Of a stretch of DNA of 64,000 bases, positions 35,418 to 45,754 are shown one piece after another. The number at the start of each line of letters is the position of its first letter. The stretch's first letter is position 1. This DNA comes from Archivesica marissinica (taxonomy: Eukaryota; Mollusca; Bivalvia; Venerida; Vesicomyidae), in contig CM026390.1 in NCBI GenBank assembly GCA_014843695.1, forward strand, positions 1,567,921 through 1,631,920, in the 5' to 3' direction. Under the pieces are notes generated by a model, which saw nothing but the letters and a program-made list of their open reading frames with translations, was not told the DNA's origin and ran no database searches. A program made the position numbers and the translations under genes.

Positions 35418-36375
35418 TGACTTGCCTTGGCGAGTATTGGGGTCTGAAATAGAGACCGGAGCCAGGTGACCTTACTGGGCGTGCATTATAACCCTGCATT
35501 GCCATATGATTGGTAGACCTATTAAATTGATATGCCAGTCGGCATGTCGACACTGGGTGTGTACCGTTGCACCTCGTGCATGTATGACTAAATAGGCATC
35601 TTGTATTTGTGCATCGACCAGTATTGTTATACGGGTAGCATTTTCTAATCACACTCGGGAACGTACTAGATGTAAAATTATCTTTGAACTCTAACGGTTT
35701 CATTGATAACATCCATAGCTCTGGATCAATTGTGTTCCATGCCGTATTGAGAAACATAGCTTTTTTTAAGCGAAACTGATTATCATAAACTAACCAACCA
35801 CTGTTGCGTGAAGCTGCAAGCCTTATGTTAGAAAGGTATTGCAGGAGATTTTGAGTTTCGTTTGGATATTTCTGTGTATTGATGAATATGTAGATAAGGA
35901 ATGCATCAGTCCAAGTTTCAATGTTTTCTATTTTTTCCAATTGTTTATCCGACTTAACTACTAACTCTCCATTAATGAAGTGTACCTTTTGGCCTTCTTG
36001 CCTCACAGGGTTACTATGCAGGAGCTCATTTAACTCAATAAATTCATTGCTCCATATTTTGTCTTTTATTTTGTCTTTTACATGTGCAGCCAACATATGG
36101 TTAGCATTTGAACTGGTTTGGATTATATCATGATTCTGATTAATAAAATCACCTTGTCCTGTTTCCATCTCTCCAGAGTTAATCTGCTCCACTCCATGGT
36201 TAAGCTGCTGCTGCTCCACTCCGGGGTTTAGCTGCTGTTCGACTTGCACTTGATTTCCCACGACTCTAGTCCCTGTGGTTCCCGTATTGTTTACATCATG
36301 GCCTGTCGTCTCACTCCTGGTCCTTTTGCTGTTTACTAGTTCAGCCAGGGACATCGATTTCCTCGTTTTTGGCAT
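35365..36375 (-). CDS. gag: Gag-like protein of the Ngaro-like retrotransposon
   Basis: A frame of about 336 residues. I place the start at the ATG of MPKTRKSMSLAEL (36375); an in-frame ATG 42 nt upstream (36417) exists but adds a hydrophobic leader unlike a Gag start. The N-terminal third is Gln/Asn-rich and low complexity (VEQQQLNHGVEQ). The C-terminal third has a zinc-binding cluster: a CCCH-like C-x8-C-x4-C-x3-H (CYPYNNTGRCTNTRCLFSH), immediately followed by a knuckle-like C-x2-C-x3-H-x4-C (CTRCNGTHPVSTC). This paired arrangement is typical of DIRS/Ngaro Gag-like proteins and suggests nucleic-acid binding and particle assembly. The 3' end overlaps the RT frame by 53 nt. No break is seen. 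Confidence 0.85.
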   Translation of the reverse strand: MPKTRKSMSLAELVNSKRTRSETTGHDVNNTGTTGTRVVGNQVQVEQQLNPGVEQQQLNHGVEQINSGEMETGQGDFINQNHDIIQTSSNANHMLAAHVKDKIKDKIWSNEFIELNELLHSNPVRQEGQKVHFINGELVVKSDKQLEKIENIETWTDAFLIYIFINTQKYPNETQNLLQYLSNIRLAASRNSGWLVYDNQFRLKKAMFLNTAWNTIDPELWMLSMKPLEFKDNFTSSTFPSVIRKCYPYNNTGRCTNTRCLFSHTCTRCNGTHPVSTCRLAYQFNRSTNHMAMQGYNARPVRSPGSGLYFRPQYSPRQVNGMQAPRRFMGPRYNAH

Positions 36376-36417
36376 AATGTTTGTGTTTTGATGGATCAAT
36401 ATGCAAAATAAAAGCAA

Positions 36418-37214
36418 TTATTTACTAATAATGTACAAAGTTTAACGTAGTAAATTCGTGAAATAAACAATAAACTAATTCTGCAATGGTTCGTTCCCTT
36501 TGATTAGATGACGTTTATTTACACTCTATGACGTAACAATCACATTTATCGATCGACATTGTCTTCAACGTTACGAGATTAAAATGTAAATAAATAACAA
36601 TTAAATTGCTTGCAATAATTACGTATCAAATGGCACTAGTGTATACCGAATAGATAGTTAAATAATCATCATCATCATGGTCATTCTCAGTCAGTTAATC
36701 AATCATAATCATCATCATCATCACAGCACCCACACGTGGCACCGTGGCTATCATCATCATTATCATAAAACGTAAATTCCGTCACTGTAAACTTATTCCT
36801 ATGCAAATTACAACTAATTCATTTTATATTTTATGAAGTTAACTCAAATTCCATAAACCTAAATGGAATTATAAGTTTTCAGTACCACGTGTGTTGCACG
36901 TGGATTACCATTTCAATCATTTTTCAACAAGTTATAATATTAAATATTTTTTATTTAAATACTATTTACATTACTTAAACGATATTAATATATGTCTTGA
37001 TCTTTTGAATGCATTTAAAAGTAGATAAAGGGCATTAAATTCAAATTTATAACAAAATTAAAATGGCTACCTCATTCAATGTATGTGGAATCGATAAAAG
37101 ATTGCACAAGCATGGTGCCTTCGCTTAAATAGTTTGGGAGTCTGAAAATAGTTCCAAGGATATTCATGCGCATAGAAATTGTTATTTGGTCGTAGGTAAA
37201 AGGTTCAATCTTAA
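36418..37214. other. 5' flank of the retrotransposon and intron sequence, no gene
   Basis: AT-rich sequence. It probably contains the 5' untranslated region and left end of the retrotransposon (two ATGACGT motifs near 36508 and 36528, function unknown). An ATC/CATCAT microsatellite occupies about 36667-36772. A perfect 7-bp palindrome, CCACGTG-TGTTG-CACGTGG, lies at 36885-36903. No coding frame is seen. Confidence 0.6.
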
Positions 37215-37465
37215 TTTGATTAAACCAAGTATTATTTTACAATGATTGCGAAACAAACTATAACAACTTATATTAGTCACTCTCGTTGGTGCAGATGAAA
37301 GTGTAAATGTGGTCATTCGTGTGGAAGGAAACCGGAGTATCCGGAGAAAACCCATCTTCCGATCTGGCGACCACCGTGCCATCGCACATACTTCCCGGTC
37401 CGAGGATCGAACCCAGATTGCGTTGTTGAGAAGCGAGCGCACTAACCACTGCGCTAATCAAGACA
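37215..37465 (-). mobile_element. SINE family B copy, tRNA-derived, minus strand
   Basis: The minus strand reads TAGCGCAGTGGTTAGTGCGC (A-box region) followed by GGGTTCGATCCTCGGACCGG (B box GGTTCGATCC). The body then carries GTGGTCGCCAGATCGG and CACACGAATGACCAC, and the tail ACGAGAGTGACTAATATAAG and TTTCGCAATCATTGTAAAAT. An inverted second copy lies at 38519-38765. Frames through this element (for example 37182-37442) are incidental. Confidence 0.92.
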
Positions 37466-37497
37466 GAACTACTAAAGCTTATTTTTTGGATACGCTA

Positions 37498-38018
37498 CTG
37501 GTCATTCCCGGCCGACCTCCCCACTGGTCATTCCCGGCCGACCTCCCCACTGGTTCCCGGCCGATCTCCACACTTGTCATTCCCGGCCGACCTCCCCACT
37601 GGTTCCCGGCCGATCTCCACACTTGTCATTCCCGGCCGATCTCCCCACTGGTCATTCCCGGCCGACCTCCCCACTGGTCATTCCCGGCCGACCTCCCCAC
37701 TGGTCATTCCCGGCCGACCTCCCCACTGGTCACTGGTCATTCCCGGCCGACCTCCCCACTGGTCATTCCCGGCCGACCTCCCACTAGTCATTCCCGGCCG
37801 ACCTCCCCACTGGTCATTCCCGGCCGACCTCCCCACTGGTCATTCCCGGCCGACCTCCCCACTGGTCATTCCCGGCCGACCTCCCCACTGGTCATTCCCG
37901 GCCGACCTCCCCACTGGTCATTCCCGGCCGACCTCCCCACTGGTCATTCCCGGCCGACCTCCCCACTGGTCATTCCCGGCCGACCTCCCCACTGGTCATT
38001 CCCGGCCGACTTCCCCTC
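37498..38018. repeat. 26-bp minisatellite, about 20 copies
   Basis: The unit is TGGTCATTCCCGGCCGACCT followed by CCCCAC, 26 bp in the commonest form, with shorter variants near 37545-37640 and one partial duplication of CACTGG near 37730. It contains the palindrome GGCCGACC/CCCGGCC region and no stop in any plus-strand frame, so a 26-residue pseudo-repeat appears in translation. It is flanked by inverted SINE B copies. Confidence 0.96.
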
Positions 38019-38394
38019 GCCGTGCACGTCTCTGACAGGGCACATCTTGCAGCAGCAGAGTAGGATTCAGGGATCTTCTGGTTGTCGACCTTGCGACACG
38101 GGACACACGCTCCAGTATCGCCGTCTTACGGAAGTGGTGGAGGTATGGCCAGACCATGGAGGTGACAGAGACGACCAGATGTCTTAACTGCCAGATCCGT
38201 TTATATGCTGTTGCGGGATGACTAACAATGGGGAGTGTGGCCTACAATGGACCATCTTGGAAAGAGAAACTCACTCGCAGGACTTATCACCCTGGACCAG
38301 AGGAAGCCTTTACTCCTGATATCACCAGCATCACTGTAGGAGTAATACTCATCTTAGAGAAACCAGTCGCCCACATGCCTCGGCCGACTATAAG
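38019..38394. other. GC-richer unique segment, unidentified
   Basis: About 375 bp of non-repetitive sequence with composition unlike its AT-rich surroundings. A frame at 38228-38710 begins here, but its 3' half runs through SINE A and SINE B sequence, so I do not call it a gene. No known domain was recognised. Confidence 0.5.
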
Positions 38395-38526
38395 TAAACC
38401 TACAGGACAGGACTTGTTATTCATCCCGAAGTATTATAATCATTTTATTATTTGGAGGATAGTGCAAGATACAGAAGATGCTCCAATTCCAGAAGCATCC
38501 CTGGTTCTTCTATTTGCCCGGTGTAT
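38395..38526 (-). mobile_element. SINE family A fragment, minus strand
   Basis: The plus-strand sequence TTTGGAGGATAGTGCAAGAT near 38451, followed by CCAGAAGCATCCCTGG and GCCCGGTGTATAGC, aligns base by base with the reverse complement of the family A copy at about 6590-6700 (CATGCACTATCCTCCAAAAT, TTTACACCGTGCACG). It lacks the tRNA-like head and abuts the family B SINE that starts near 38519. Confidence 0.75.
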
Positions 38527-38765
38527 AGCTGGCCGATTAGCGCGCTCGCTTCTCACCAATGCAACCCGGGTTCAATCCTCGGACCGGGAAGTATGTGAGA
38601 TGGTATGGTGGTCGCCAGATCGGACAGGTGGGTTTTATCCGGGTACTACGGTTTCCCCCCACACGAATGACCACAAATACGCTTTCATCCGTGTCAACGA
38701 GAGTGATTAATATAAGTTGTTAGAACTTGCTTCACAATCGTTGTAAAATAAATAAAGTTTTAAGT
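38519..38765 (+). mobile_element. SINE family B copy, plus strand, deleted A box
   Basis: It matches the inverted copy at 37215-37465 through the B box (GGGTTCAATCCTCGGACCGG), the body (GTGGTCGCCAGATCGGACAG, CACACGAATGACCAC) and the tail (GAGTGATTAATATAAGTTGT, CTTGCTTCACAATCGTTGTA). The head reads GATTAGCGCGCTCGCTTCTC, lacking roughly 12 bp of the A-box segment present in the other copy, which should impair RNA polymerase III initiation. Confidence 0.9.
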
Positions 38766-38909
38766 GTATAGCTCCGATACAAGAGATACATATAGTCCCA
38801 TCTGCAAAACTATTAATATTATTAGTGTCAGACGGGGGTTCCTGGATTCGCAGTTCAACGTAAAGCTATTTAATACAATTTATATATAAACTGTCTTTGT
38901 TAATTTTAG

Positions 38910-39019
38910 TGAGGCAATGTTCGCAGCGCGGTGGTGACATCAAGATCAAGGTCGTGGGGGACCGGGTGAAGTTGACGGGAAAGACAAGGGTGGTTATGCA
39001 AGGCACTTTCAAACTGTGA
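38910..39019 (+). CDS. PBLD: PhzF/PBLD-like isomerase family protein, last coding exon
   Basis: A 3' splice site, TTTGTTAATTTTAG at 38896-38909, precedes an open stretch that reads, after two bases completing a split Val codon, RQCSQRGGDIKIKVVGDRVK and then LTGKTRVVMQGTFKL, ending at TGA (39017-39019). This is the classic PhzF/PBLD C terminus: QCS-x-RGG followed by a G-rich strand and VV-x-x-GT. It joins in phase 1 to the exon at 30576-30638, giving ...LGKGDFY-V-RQCSQRGG. The intron between them (30639-38909, 8271 bp) carries an antisense retrotransposon, SINEs and minisatellites. A possible polyadenylation signal, AATAAA, lies at 39226-39231. The reading frame, both splice sites and the stop are clean, so the gene looks functional at this end. 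Only the C-terminal 57 or so residues are covered in this window. Confidence 0.87.
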
Positions 39020-39315
39020 TGACCTGTTGAGCGTATGAGTGCATTATACTTAATATGCAATCATTCTGGAATACATCTAGGTTCATTTTCAATCTCATAC
39101 AAACTTTCTCTTGCTTCAGTTCTAACCCTTTTTACCCCCTAATTATTGACTCAGTTTTTGAAGGGTCAAGATCACACTGGATCGGTCACCTGATTCCAGG
39201 ACATAACAAAAATCAGGTCCAACTGAATAAAATTATTTTGAAATGGGACATGGCGTTTGAGAGAGTTTATTTCTATTTGGATTCTATGTCATCCAATCGT
39301 CTGGGTAGATCATGT
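39020..39315 (+). other. Probable 3' UTR of the PhzF/PBLD-like gene with AATAAA
   Basis: Sequence after the TGA contains AATAAA at 39226-39231, 207 bp downstream of the stop, a plausible cleavage signal. No other frame with features is seen. The 35-bp minisatellite starts shortly after. Confidence 0.5.
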
Positions 39316-39550
39316 CAGCGTATACACAGAGATCACGTGGAAATAGCCGTCAGCGTATACACAGAGATCACGTGGAAATAGCCGTCATCGTATACACATA
39401 GATCACGTGGAAATAGCCGACAGCGTATACACAGAGATCACGTGGAAATAGCCGTCAGCATATACACAGATGAAAATAGCCGTCAGCGTATACACAGAGA
39501 TCACGTGGAAATAGCCGTCAGCGTATACACAGAGATCACGTGGAAATAGC
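39316..39550. repeat. 35-bp minisatellite carrying CACGTG in each full copy
   Basis: CAGCGTATACACAGAGATCA followed by CGTGGAAATAGCCGT recurs at 39316, 39351, 39386, 39421 and 39456 with a 35-bp period. A short copy lacking GATCACG lies near 39466, followed by two more full copies. Each full unit contains the E-box palindrome CACGTG. It is just downstream of the PhzF/PBLD gene. Confidence 0.95.
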
Positions 39551-39957
39551 CACAACCAAGCATCATTCAAGTCAGGTTGAAGCAGAATGTCTGAAGTAAT
39601 TTCATAGGGGATGTTGATTGAAGAAGGTTTCGTCGATGGTCGCAAGGACAGCCGTATGACACCCGAATGTGTAACAATGCCCCCCTCCGGTTAGGTGAAC
39701 TAATTAGTAGACGTCCATGTGTGCATATAAAGTAGGGGTTCAGTGGGAACTACCATAGTATCCTTTAGCACGCTCTACGCGAAATGAGCAGATAACAAAT
39801 GTGTAATATTTATTTTTCCTAAGAAGTAGGCTTGACATTTCATCCAAACCATCCATAATAGTCTACAGCGTGGTAAGATTAAAGCGTGTTTTATCGTCGT
39901 CACCAGTTGCTCTTCTTTCGACGCGTTCAAAGTAGCATTTGTTGTGTTTCTGATGCA
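39551..39957. other. Unique spacer, no gene seen
   Basis: About 400 bp of non-repetitive sequence with no recognisable coding or RNA feature. Confidence 0.55.
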
Positions 39958-40016
39958 AGTTAGTACAATCTACGGAAGATGTCCATATTGCAGAAGTATC
40001 GCTGGTTCTTTTACAC
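39958..40016 (-). mobile_element. Short SINE family A fragment, minus strand
   Basis: CGGAAGATGTCCATATTGCA, then GAAGTATCGCTGGTTCTTTT and ACACCG, align with the family A fragment at about 38470-38520 and with the reverse complement of the copy at about 6595-6645. Only some 60 bp remain. Confidence 0.5.
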
Positions 40017-40204
40017 CGATTCATGAAACCTCGACTTACCAGTCACCAGAAACACGTGTTCATATATTAATGGTGAACAAATGAACGAATTATCAATATA
40101 TGACGATAAATGATAAAGTGTAAAGAAAGTATGCTGAATATATAAGCATACAATTACATTGTATTTAAAGTGGGGATGCATATATAACATCAATACCATA
40201 CGCT

Positions 40205-40690
40205 ATGAACCAACTGTTCCTCTTCCTAGGTTCCCACCTACGTTATCGAGAATAGTGTTAAAACAAAGTTGAAATCTCCAGTTACAATCAAGTGTCTGGA
40301 AGTTACTAAATAAGGGACAAGTTCATTGAAACAAATATTTCGGTATCCTTCATTATTCGGGGCATACACATTTAAAATTCTAAAACAATTATCCTGTAAG
40401 TTCAAATCTACATACAAGTATCTACCGTAATAATCAAACTCTAAATTGTCGAAAGAAATCAAAGAATTTACAAAGATGACGGCCACACCATTGTGCCTAC
40501 CATGACCAAACCCCACAGTATCCGTTTATTAAACCCGAAGTACATTTCCATATGTTTTTCAGTAAAGTAAGTATCTATATGTGTTTCTTGTACGCACAGT
40601 ACATCTACATTATTAGTGTTTAAAAATTATTTGAGATAACTCTGTCGTTGTCTGGATTTCAATCCATTTATGTTAATTATATATATAGTT
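40205..40690 (-). pseudogene. Non-LTR retrotransposon (L1/Tx1-like) endonuclease domain fragment
   Basis: This is the N-terminal part of an apurinic-type endonuclease of a LINE ORF2, the enzyme that nicks target DNA to prime reverse transcription. On the minus strand it reads NINGLKS, an in-frame TAA, then VDVLCVQETH (catalytic Glu). After a frameshift near 40520 come GFGHGRHNGVAVIF, FRILNVYAPN and LIVTGDFNFVL (catalytic Asp and Asn). A second frameshift near 40240 leads to ILDNVGGNLGRGTVGS and a stop at about 40205. With one stop, two frameshifts and no reverse transcriptase it is a dead, truncated copy. The INGL...QETH...VYAP...GDFN order is diagnostic of the family; the clade assignment is a guess. 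Confidence 0.85.
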
Positions 40691-40800
40691 AGCCATGATG
40701 TAAAAGTAAGGATCGATAACTCCTTAGAGTATAACAGCCATACAAGGTGTAACACAATGGCTGTGCACATACGATATGTTTATCTAACACATACAGGTTA
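40691..40800. other. Unique spacer before the 40-bp satellite
   Basis: About 110 bp without recognisable features; possibly further LINE sequence on the minus strand. Confidence 0.4.
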
Positions 40801-43800
40801 ATAAACCACCCACTTAGGATATGAGAGCGCGGTATACTCGTCCAAACCACCCACTTAGGATATGGGAGCGCGGTATACTCGTCCAAACCACCCACTTAGG
40901 AGAGCGCGGTATACTCGTCCAAACCACCCACTTAGGATATGAGAGCGCGGTATTCTCGTCCAAACCACCCACTTAGGAGAGCGCAGTATACTCGTCCAAA
41001 CCACCCACTTAGGATATGGGGAGCGCGGTATACTCGTCCAAACCACCCACTTAGGATATGAGAGCGCGGTATACTCGTCCAAACCACCCACTTAGGATAT
41101 GAGAGCGCGGTATACTCGTCCAAACCACCCACTTAGGATATGAGAGCGCGGTATACTCGTCCAAACCACCCACTTAGGATATGAGAGCGCGGTATACTCG
41201 TCCAAACCACCCACTTAGGATATGAGAGCGCGGTATACTCCTCCAAACCACCCACTTAGGATATGAGAGCGCGGTATACTCGTCCAAACCACCCACTTAG
41301 GATATGGGAGCGCGGTATACTCGTCCAAACCACCCACTTAGGATATGAGAGCGCGGTATACTCGTCCAAACCACCCACTTAGAAGAGAGCGCGGTATACT
41401 CGTCCAAACCACCCACTTAGGATATGAGAGCGCGGTATTCTCGTCCAAACCACCCACTTAGGAGAGCGCGGTATACTCGTCCAAACCACCCACTTAGGAT
41501 ATGAGAGCGCGGTATACTCGTCCAAACCACCCACTTAGGATATGAGAGCGCGGTATACTCGTCCAAACCACCCACTTAGGATATGAGAGCGCGGTATACT
41601 CGTCCCAACCACCCACTTAGGATATGAGAGCGCGGTATACTCGTCCAAACCACCCACTTAGGATATGAGAGCGCGGTATACTCGTCCAAACCACCCACTT
41701 AGGATATGGGAGCGCGGTATACTCGTCCAAACCACCCACTTAGGATATGAGAGCGCGGTATACTCGTCCAAACCACCCACTTAGGATATTTGAGAGCGCG
41801 GTATACTCGTCCAAACCACCCACTTAGGATATGAGAGCGCGGTATACTCGTCCAAACCACCCACTTAGGATATGGGAGCGCGGTATACTCGTCCAAGCCA
41901 CCCACCCACTTAGGATATGAGAGCGCGGTATTCTCGTCCAAGCCATCCACTTAGGATATGAGAGAGCGGTATTCTCGTCCAAGCCATCCACTTAGGATAT
42001 GAGAGCGCGGTATTCTCCTCCAAACCACCCACTTAGGATATGGGAGCGCGGTATACTCGTCCAAACCACCCACTTAGGATATGGGAGCGCGGTATACTCG
42101 TCCAAACCACCCACTTAGGATATGGGAGCGCGGTATACTCGTCCCTACCACCCACTTAGGATATGGGAGCGTGGTATACTCGTCCAAACCACCCACTTAG
42201 GATATGGGAGCGCGGTATACTCGTCCAAACCACCCACTTAAGATATGAGAGCGCGGTATACTCGTCCAAACCACCCACTTAGGATATGAGAGCTCGGTAT
42301 ACTCGTCCAAGCCACCCACTTAGGATATGAGAGCGCGGTATTCTCGTCCAAGCCATCCACTTAGGATATGAGAGCGCGGTATTCTCGTCCAAGCCATCCA
42401 CTTAGGATATGAGAGCGCGGTATTCTCCTCCAAACCACCCACTTAGGATATGAGAGCACGGTATACTCGTCCAAACCACCCACTTAGGATATGAGAGCGC
42501 GGTATACTCGTCCCTACCACCCACTTAGGATATGAGAGCGCGGTATACTCGTCCAAACCACCCACTTAGGATATGAGAGCACGGTATACTCGTCCAAACC
42601 ACCCACTTAGGATATGGGAGCGCGGTATACTCGTCCAAACCACCCACTTAAGATATGAGAGCGCGGTATACTCGTCCAAGCCACCCACTTAGGATATTTA
42701 AGAGCGCGGTATACTCGTCCAAGCCACCCACTTAGGATATGAGAGCGCGGTATTCTCGTCCAAGCCATCCACTTAGGATATGAGAGCGCGGTATTCTCCT
42801 CCAAACCACCCACTTAGGATATGAGAGCACGGTATACTCGTCCAAACCACCCACTTAGGATATGAGAGCACGGTATACTCGTCCAAACCACCCATTTAGG
42901 ATATGAGAGCGCGGTATCCTCGTCCAAACCACCCACTTAGGATATGAGAGCGCGGTATTCTCGTCCAAACCACCCACTTAGGATATGAGAGCGCGGTATG
43001 CTCGTCCAAACCACCCACTTAGGATATGAGATGCGGTATACTCGTCCAAACCACCCACTTAGGATATGAGAGCGCGGTATGCTCGTCCAAACCACCCACT
43101 TAGGATATGAGAGCGCGGTATACTCGTCCAAACCACCCATTAGGATATGAGAGCGCGGTATACTCGTCCAAACCACCCACTTAGGATATGAGAGCGCGGT
43201 ATACTCGTCCAAACCACCCACTTAGGATATGAGATGCGGTATACTCGTCCAAACCACCCACTTAGGATATGGGAGCGCGGTATACTCGTCCAAACCACCC
43301 ACTTAGGATATGAGAGCGTGGTATACTTGTCCAAACCACCCACTTAGGAGAGCGCGGTATACTCGTCCAAACCACCCACTTAGGAGAGCGCGGTGTACTC
43401 GTCCAAACCACCCACTTAGGATATGGGAGCGCGGTATACTCGTCCAAACCACCCACTTATGAGAGCGCGGTATACTCGTCCAAACCACCCACTTAGGATA
43501 TGAGAGCGCGGTATTCTCGTCCAAACCACCCACTTAGGATATGAGAGCGCGGTATACTCGTCCAAACCACCCACTTAGGATATGAGAGCGCGGTATACTC
43601 GTCCAAACCACCCACTTAGGATATGGGAGCGCGGTATACTCGTCCAAACCACCCACTTAGGATATGAGATGCGGTATACTCGTCCAAACCACCCACTTAG
43701 GATATGGGAGCGCGGTATACTCGTCCAAACCACCCACTTAGGATATGAGAGCGCGGTATACTCGTCGAAACCACCCAATTAGGATATGGGAGTGCGGTAT

Positions 43801-44175
43801 TCTCGTCCAAACCACCCACTTAGGATATGAGATGCGGTATACTCGTCCAAACCACCCACTTAGGATATGGGAGCGCGGTATACTCGTCCAAACCACCCAC
43901 TTAGGATATGAGAGCGCGATATACTCGTCCAAACCACCCACTTAGGATATGGGAGCGCGGTATACTCGTCCAAACCACCAACTTAGGATATGAGAAGCGG
44001 TATACTCGTCCAAACCACCCACTTAGGATATGAGAGCACGGTATACTCGTCCAAACCACCCACTTAGGATATGGGAGCGCGGTATTCTCGTCCAAACCAC
44101 CCACTTAGGATATGAGAGCGCGATATACTCGTCCAAACCACCCACTTAGGATATGGGAGCGCGGTATACTCGTCC
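40801..44175. repeat. 40-bp satellite array (3.4 kb)
   Basis: Direct repeats of AACCACCCACTTAGGATATG followed by AGAGCGCGGTATACTCGTCC, 40 bp. A shorter variant loses GATATGA (ACTTAGGAGAGCG) and a 38-bp type reads GATATGAGATGCGG. Point variants (CGTCCCTACC, GTATTCTCG, GAGCACGG) recur in blocks, for instance near 41890-42060 and 42300-42480, pointing to local block duplication. All units have the same orientation. The minus-strand frames are artefacts. Confidence 0.97.
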
Positions 44176-44398
44176 CTACCATTATTTACTCGATATAATC
44201 CGATAGGAGGTCAGAGTTTAACTAAATGTCTGCACCCTCAGATACACTCTTTATTTCCTCAGTACTGAGATTACACCACATACATTCAAACATCCAAAAG
44301 CAAACATATAGTTGATGCAATGACATAAACAAATTATAAACATAAGCAAAATAATCACTCATGATATAAGCATTAAGTAATTCAGTTCAATAGTATTG
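44176..44398. other. Unique spacer between satellite and microsatellite
   Basis: About 220 bp of AT-rich sequence with no recognisable gene. Confidence 0.6.
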
Positions 44399-44429
<31 letters not shown>

Positions 44430-45672
44430 CATACATACATACATACATACATACATACATACATACATACATACATACATACATACATACATACATACAT
44501 ACATACATACATACATACATACATACATACATACATACATACATACATACATACATACACTACATACATACTACATACATACATACATACATACATACAT
44601 ACATACTACATACATACATACATACATACATACTACTATACATACACATAATACCATACATACCACACAACAACAACAACAACAACAACACATACATACA
44701 TACAACATACATACATACATACATACATACATACATACATACATACATACATACATACATACATACATACATACATACATACATACATACATACATACAT
44801 ACATACATACATACATACATACATACATACATACATACATACATACATACATACATACATACATACATACATACATACATACATACATACATACATACAT
44901 ACATACATACATACATACATACATAAACATACATACATACATACATACATACATACATACATACATACATACATACATACATACATACATACATACATAC
45001 ATACTACATACATACATACATACATACATACACATACATACATACATACATACATACATACATACATACATACCTACATACATACATACATACATACATA
45101 CATACATACATACATACATACATACATACATACATACATACATACATACATACATACATACATACATACTACATACATACATACATACATACATACATAC
45201 ATACTACATACATACATACATACATACATACATACATACATACATACATACATACATACATACATACATACATACATACATACATACATACATACATACA
45301 TACATACATACATACATACATACATACATACATACATACATACATACATACATACATACATACATACATACATACTACATACATACATACATACATACAT
45401 ACATACATACATACATACATACACTACATACATACTACATACGTACATACATACTACATACATACATACATACATACATACATACGTACATACATACATA
45501 CATACATACATACATACGTACATACATACATACATACATACGTACGTACATACATACGTACTACGTACATACATACATACATACATACATACATACATAC
45601 ATACATACATACATACGTACATACTACACGCACGCACGCACGCACGCACGTACACACACACACATACATACG
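44399..45672. repeat. (CATA)n microsatellite, about 1.3 kb
   Basis: An almost pure ACAT tetranucleotide run. It is broken by ACTACAT slips, a short (CAA)n island at about 44668-44690, one CATAAACATA and several CGTA variants towards the 3' end, and closes with (CGCA)n and (CA)n at about 45628-45664. Tyr/Val/Cys/Met and Thr/Tyr/Ile/His frames through it are artefacts. Confidence 0.98.
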
Positions 45673-45754
45673 TTATAAAATCTACATCATATTTAAACTA
45701 GCTAAGACAAAGAGACACAATATTCTTTGTACACTTAAATATTCTGGTGAACTT

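Larger units (their letters stand above)
31000..36640 (-). mobile_element. Ngaro-like tyrosine-recombinase (YR) retrotransposon with SGNH hydrolase
   Basis: Minus-strand order is gag (36375-35365), reverse transcriptase-RNase H (35417-33786), tyrosine recombinase (33879-32917) and SGNH hydrolase (32075-31513). Gag/RT and RT/YR overlap by 53 and 94 nt in different frames. There is no protease, no DDE integrase and no room for the adenine methyltransferase-like domain found after RNase H in DIRS1-type elements, so Ngaro-type (or PAT-like) fits best. Such elements normally carry split direct repeats, or inverted repeats in DIRS1. I could not find a convincing A1/A2 or B1/B2 pair by eye, so both ends are estimates. 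It sits antisense in the last intron of the PhzF/PBLD-like gene. Three long frames are intact, which suggests fairly recent insertion, but the hydrolase is frameshifted. Confidence 0.85.

Noticed and set aside
37309..38187. A 292-residue Pro/His-rich open frame
   Set aside because: It starts inside the antisense SINE B and runs through the 26-bp minisatellite, which has no stops in any plus-strand frame.
38228..38710. A 160-residue open frame on the plus strand
   Set aside because: Its 3' two thirds run through SINE A (antisense) and SINE B sequence; no domain was recognised.
40801..44175. CRISPR-like array appearance of regularly spaced repeats here and in the other arrays
   Set aside because: The whole unit is repeated with no unique spacers, there are no cas genes, and the genome is eukaryotic.
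44399..45672. Cys/Tyr/Val-rich proteins on the minus strand
   Set aside because: These are pure translation of (CATA)n.
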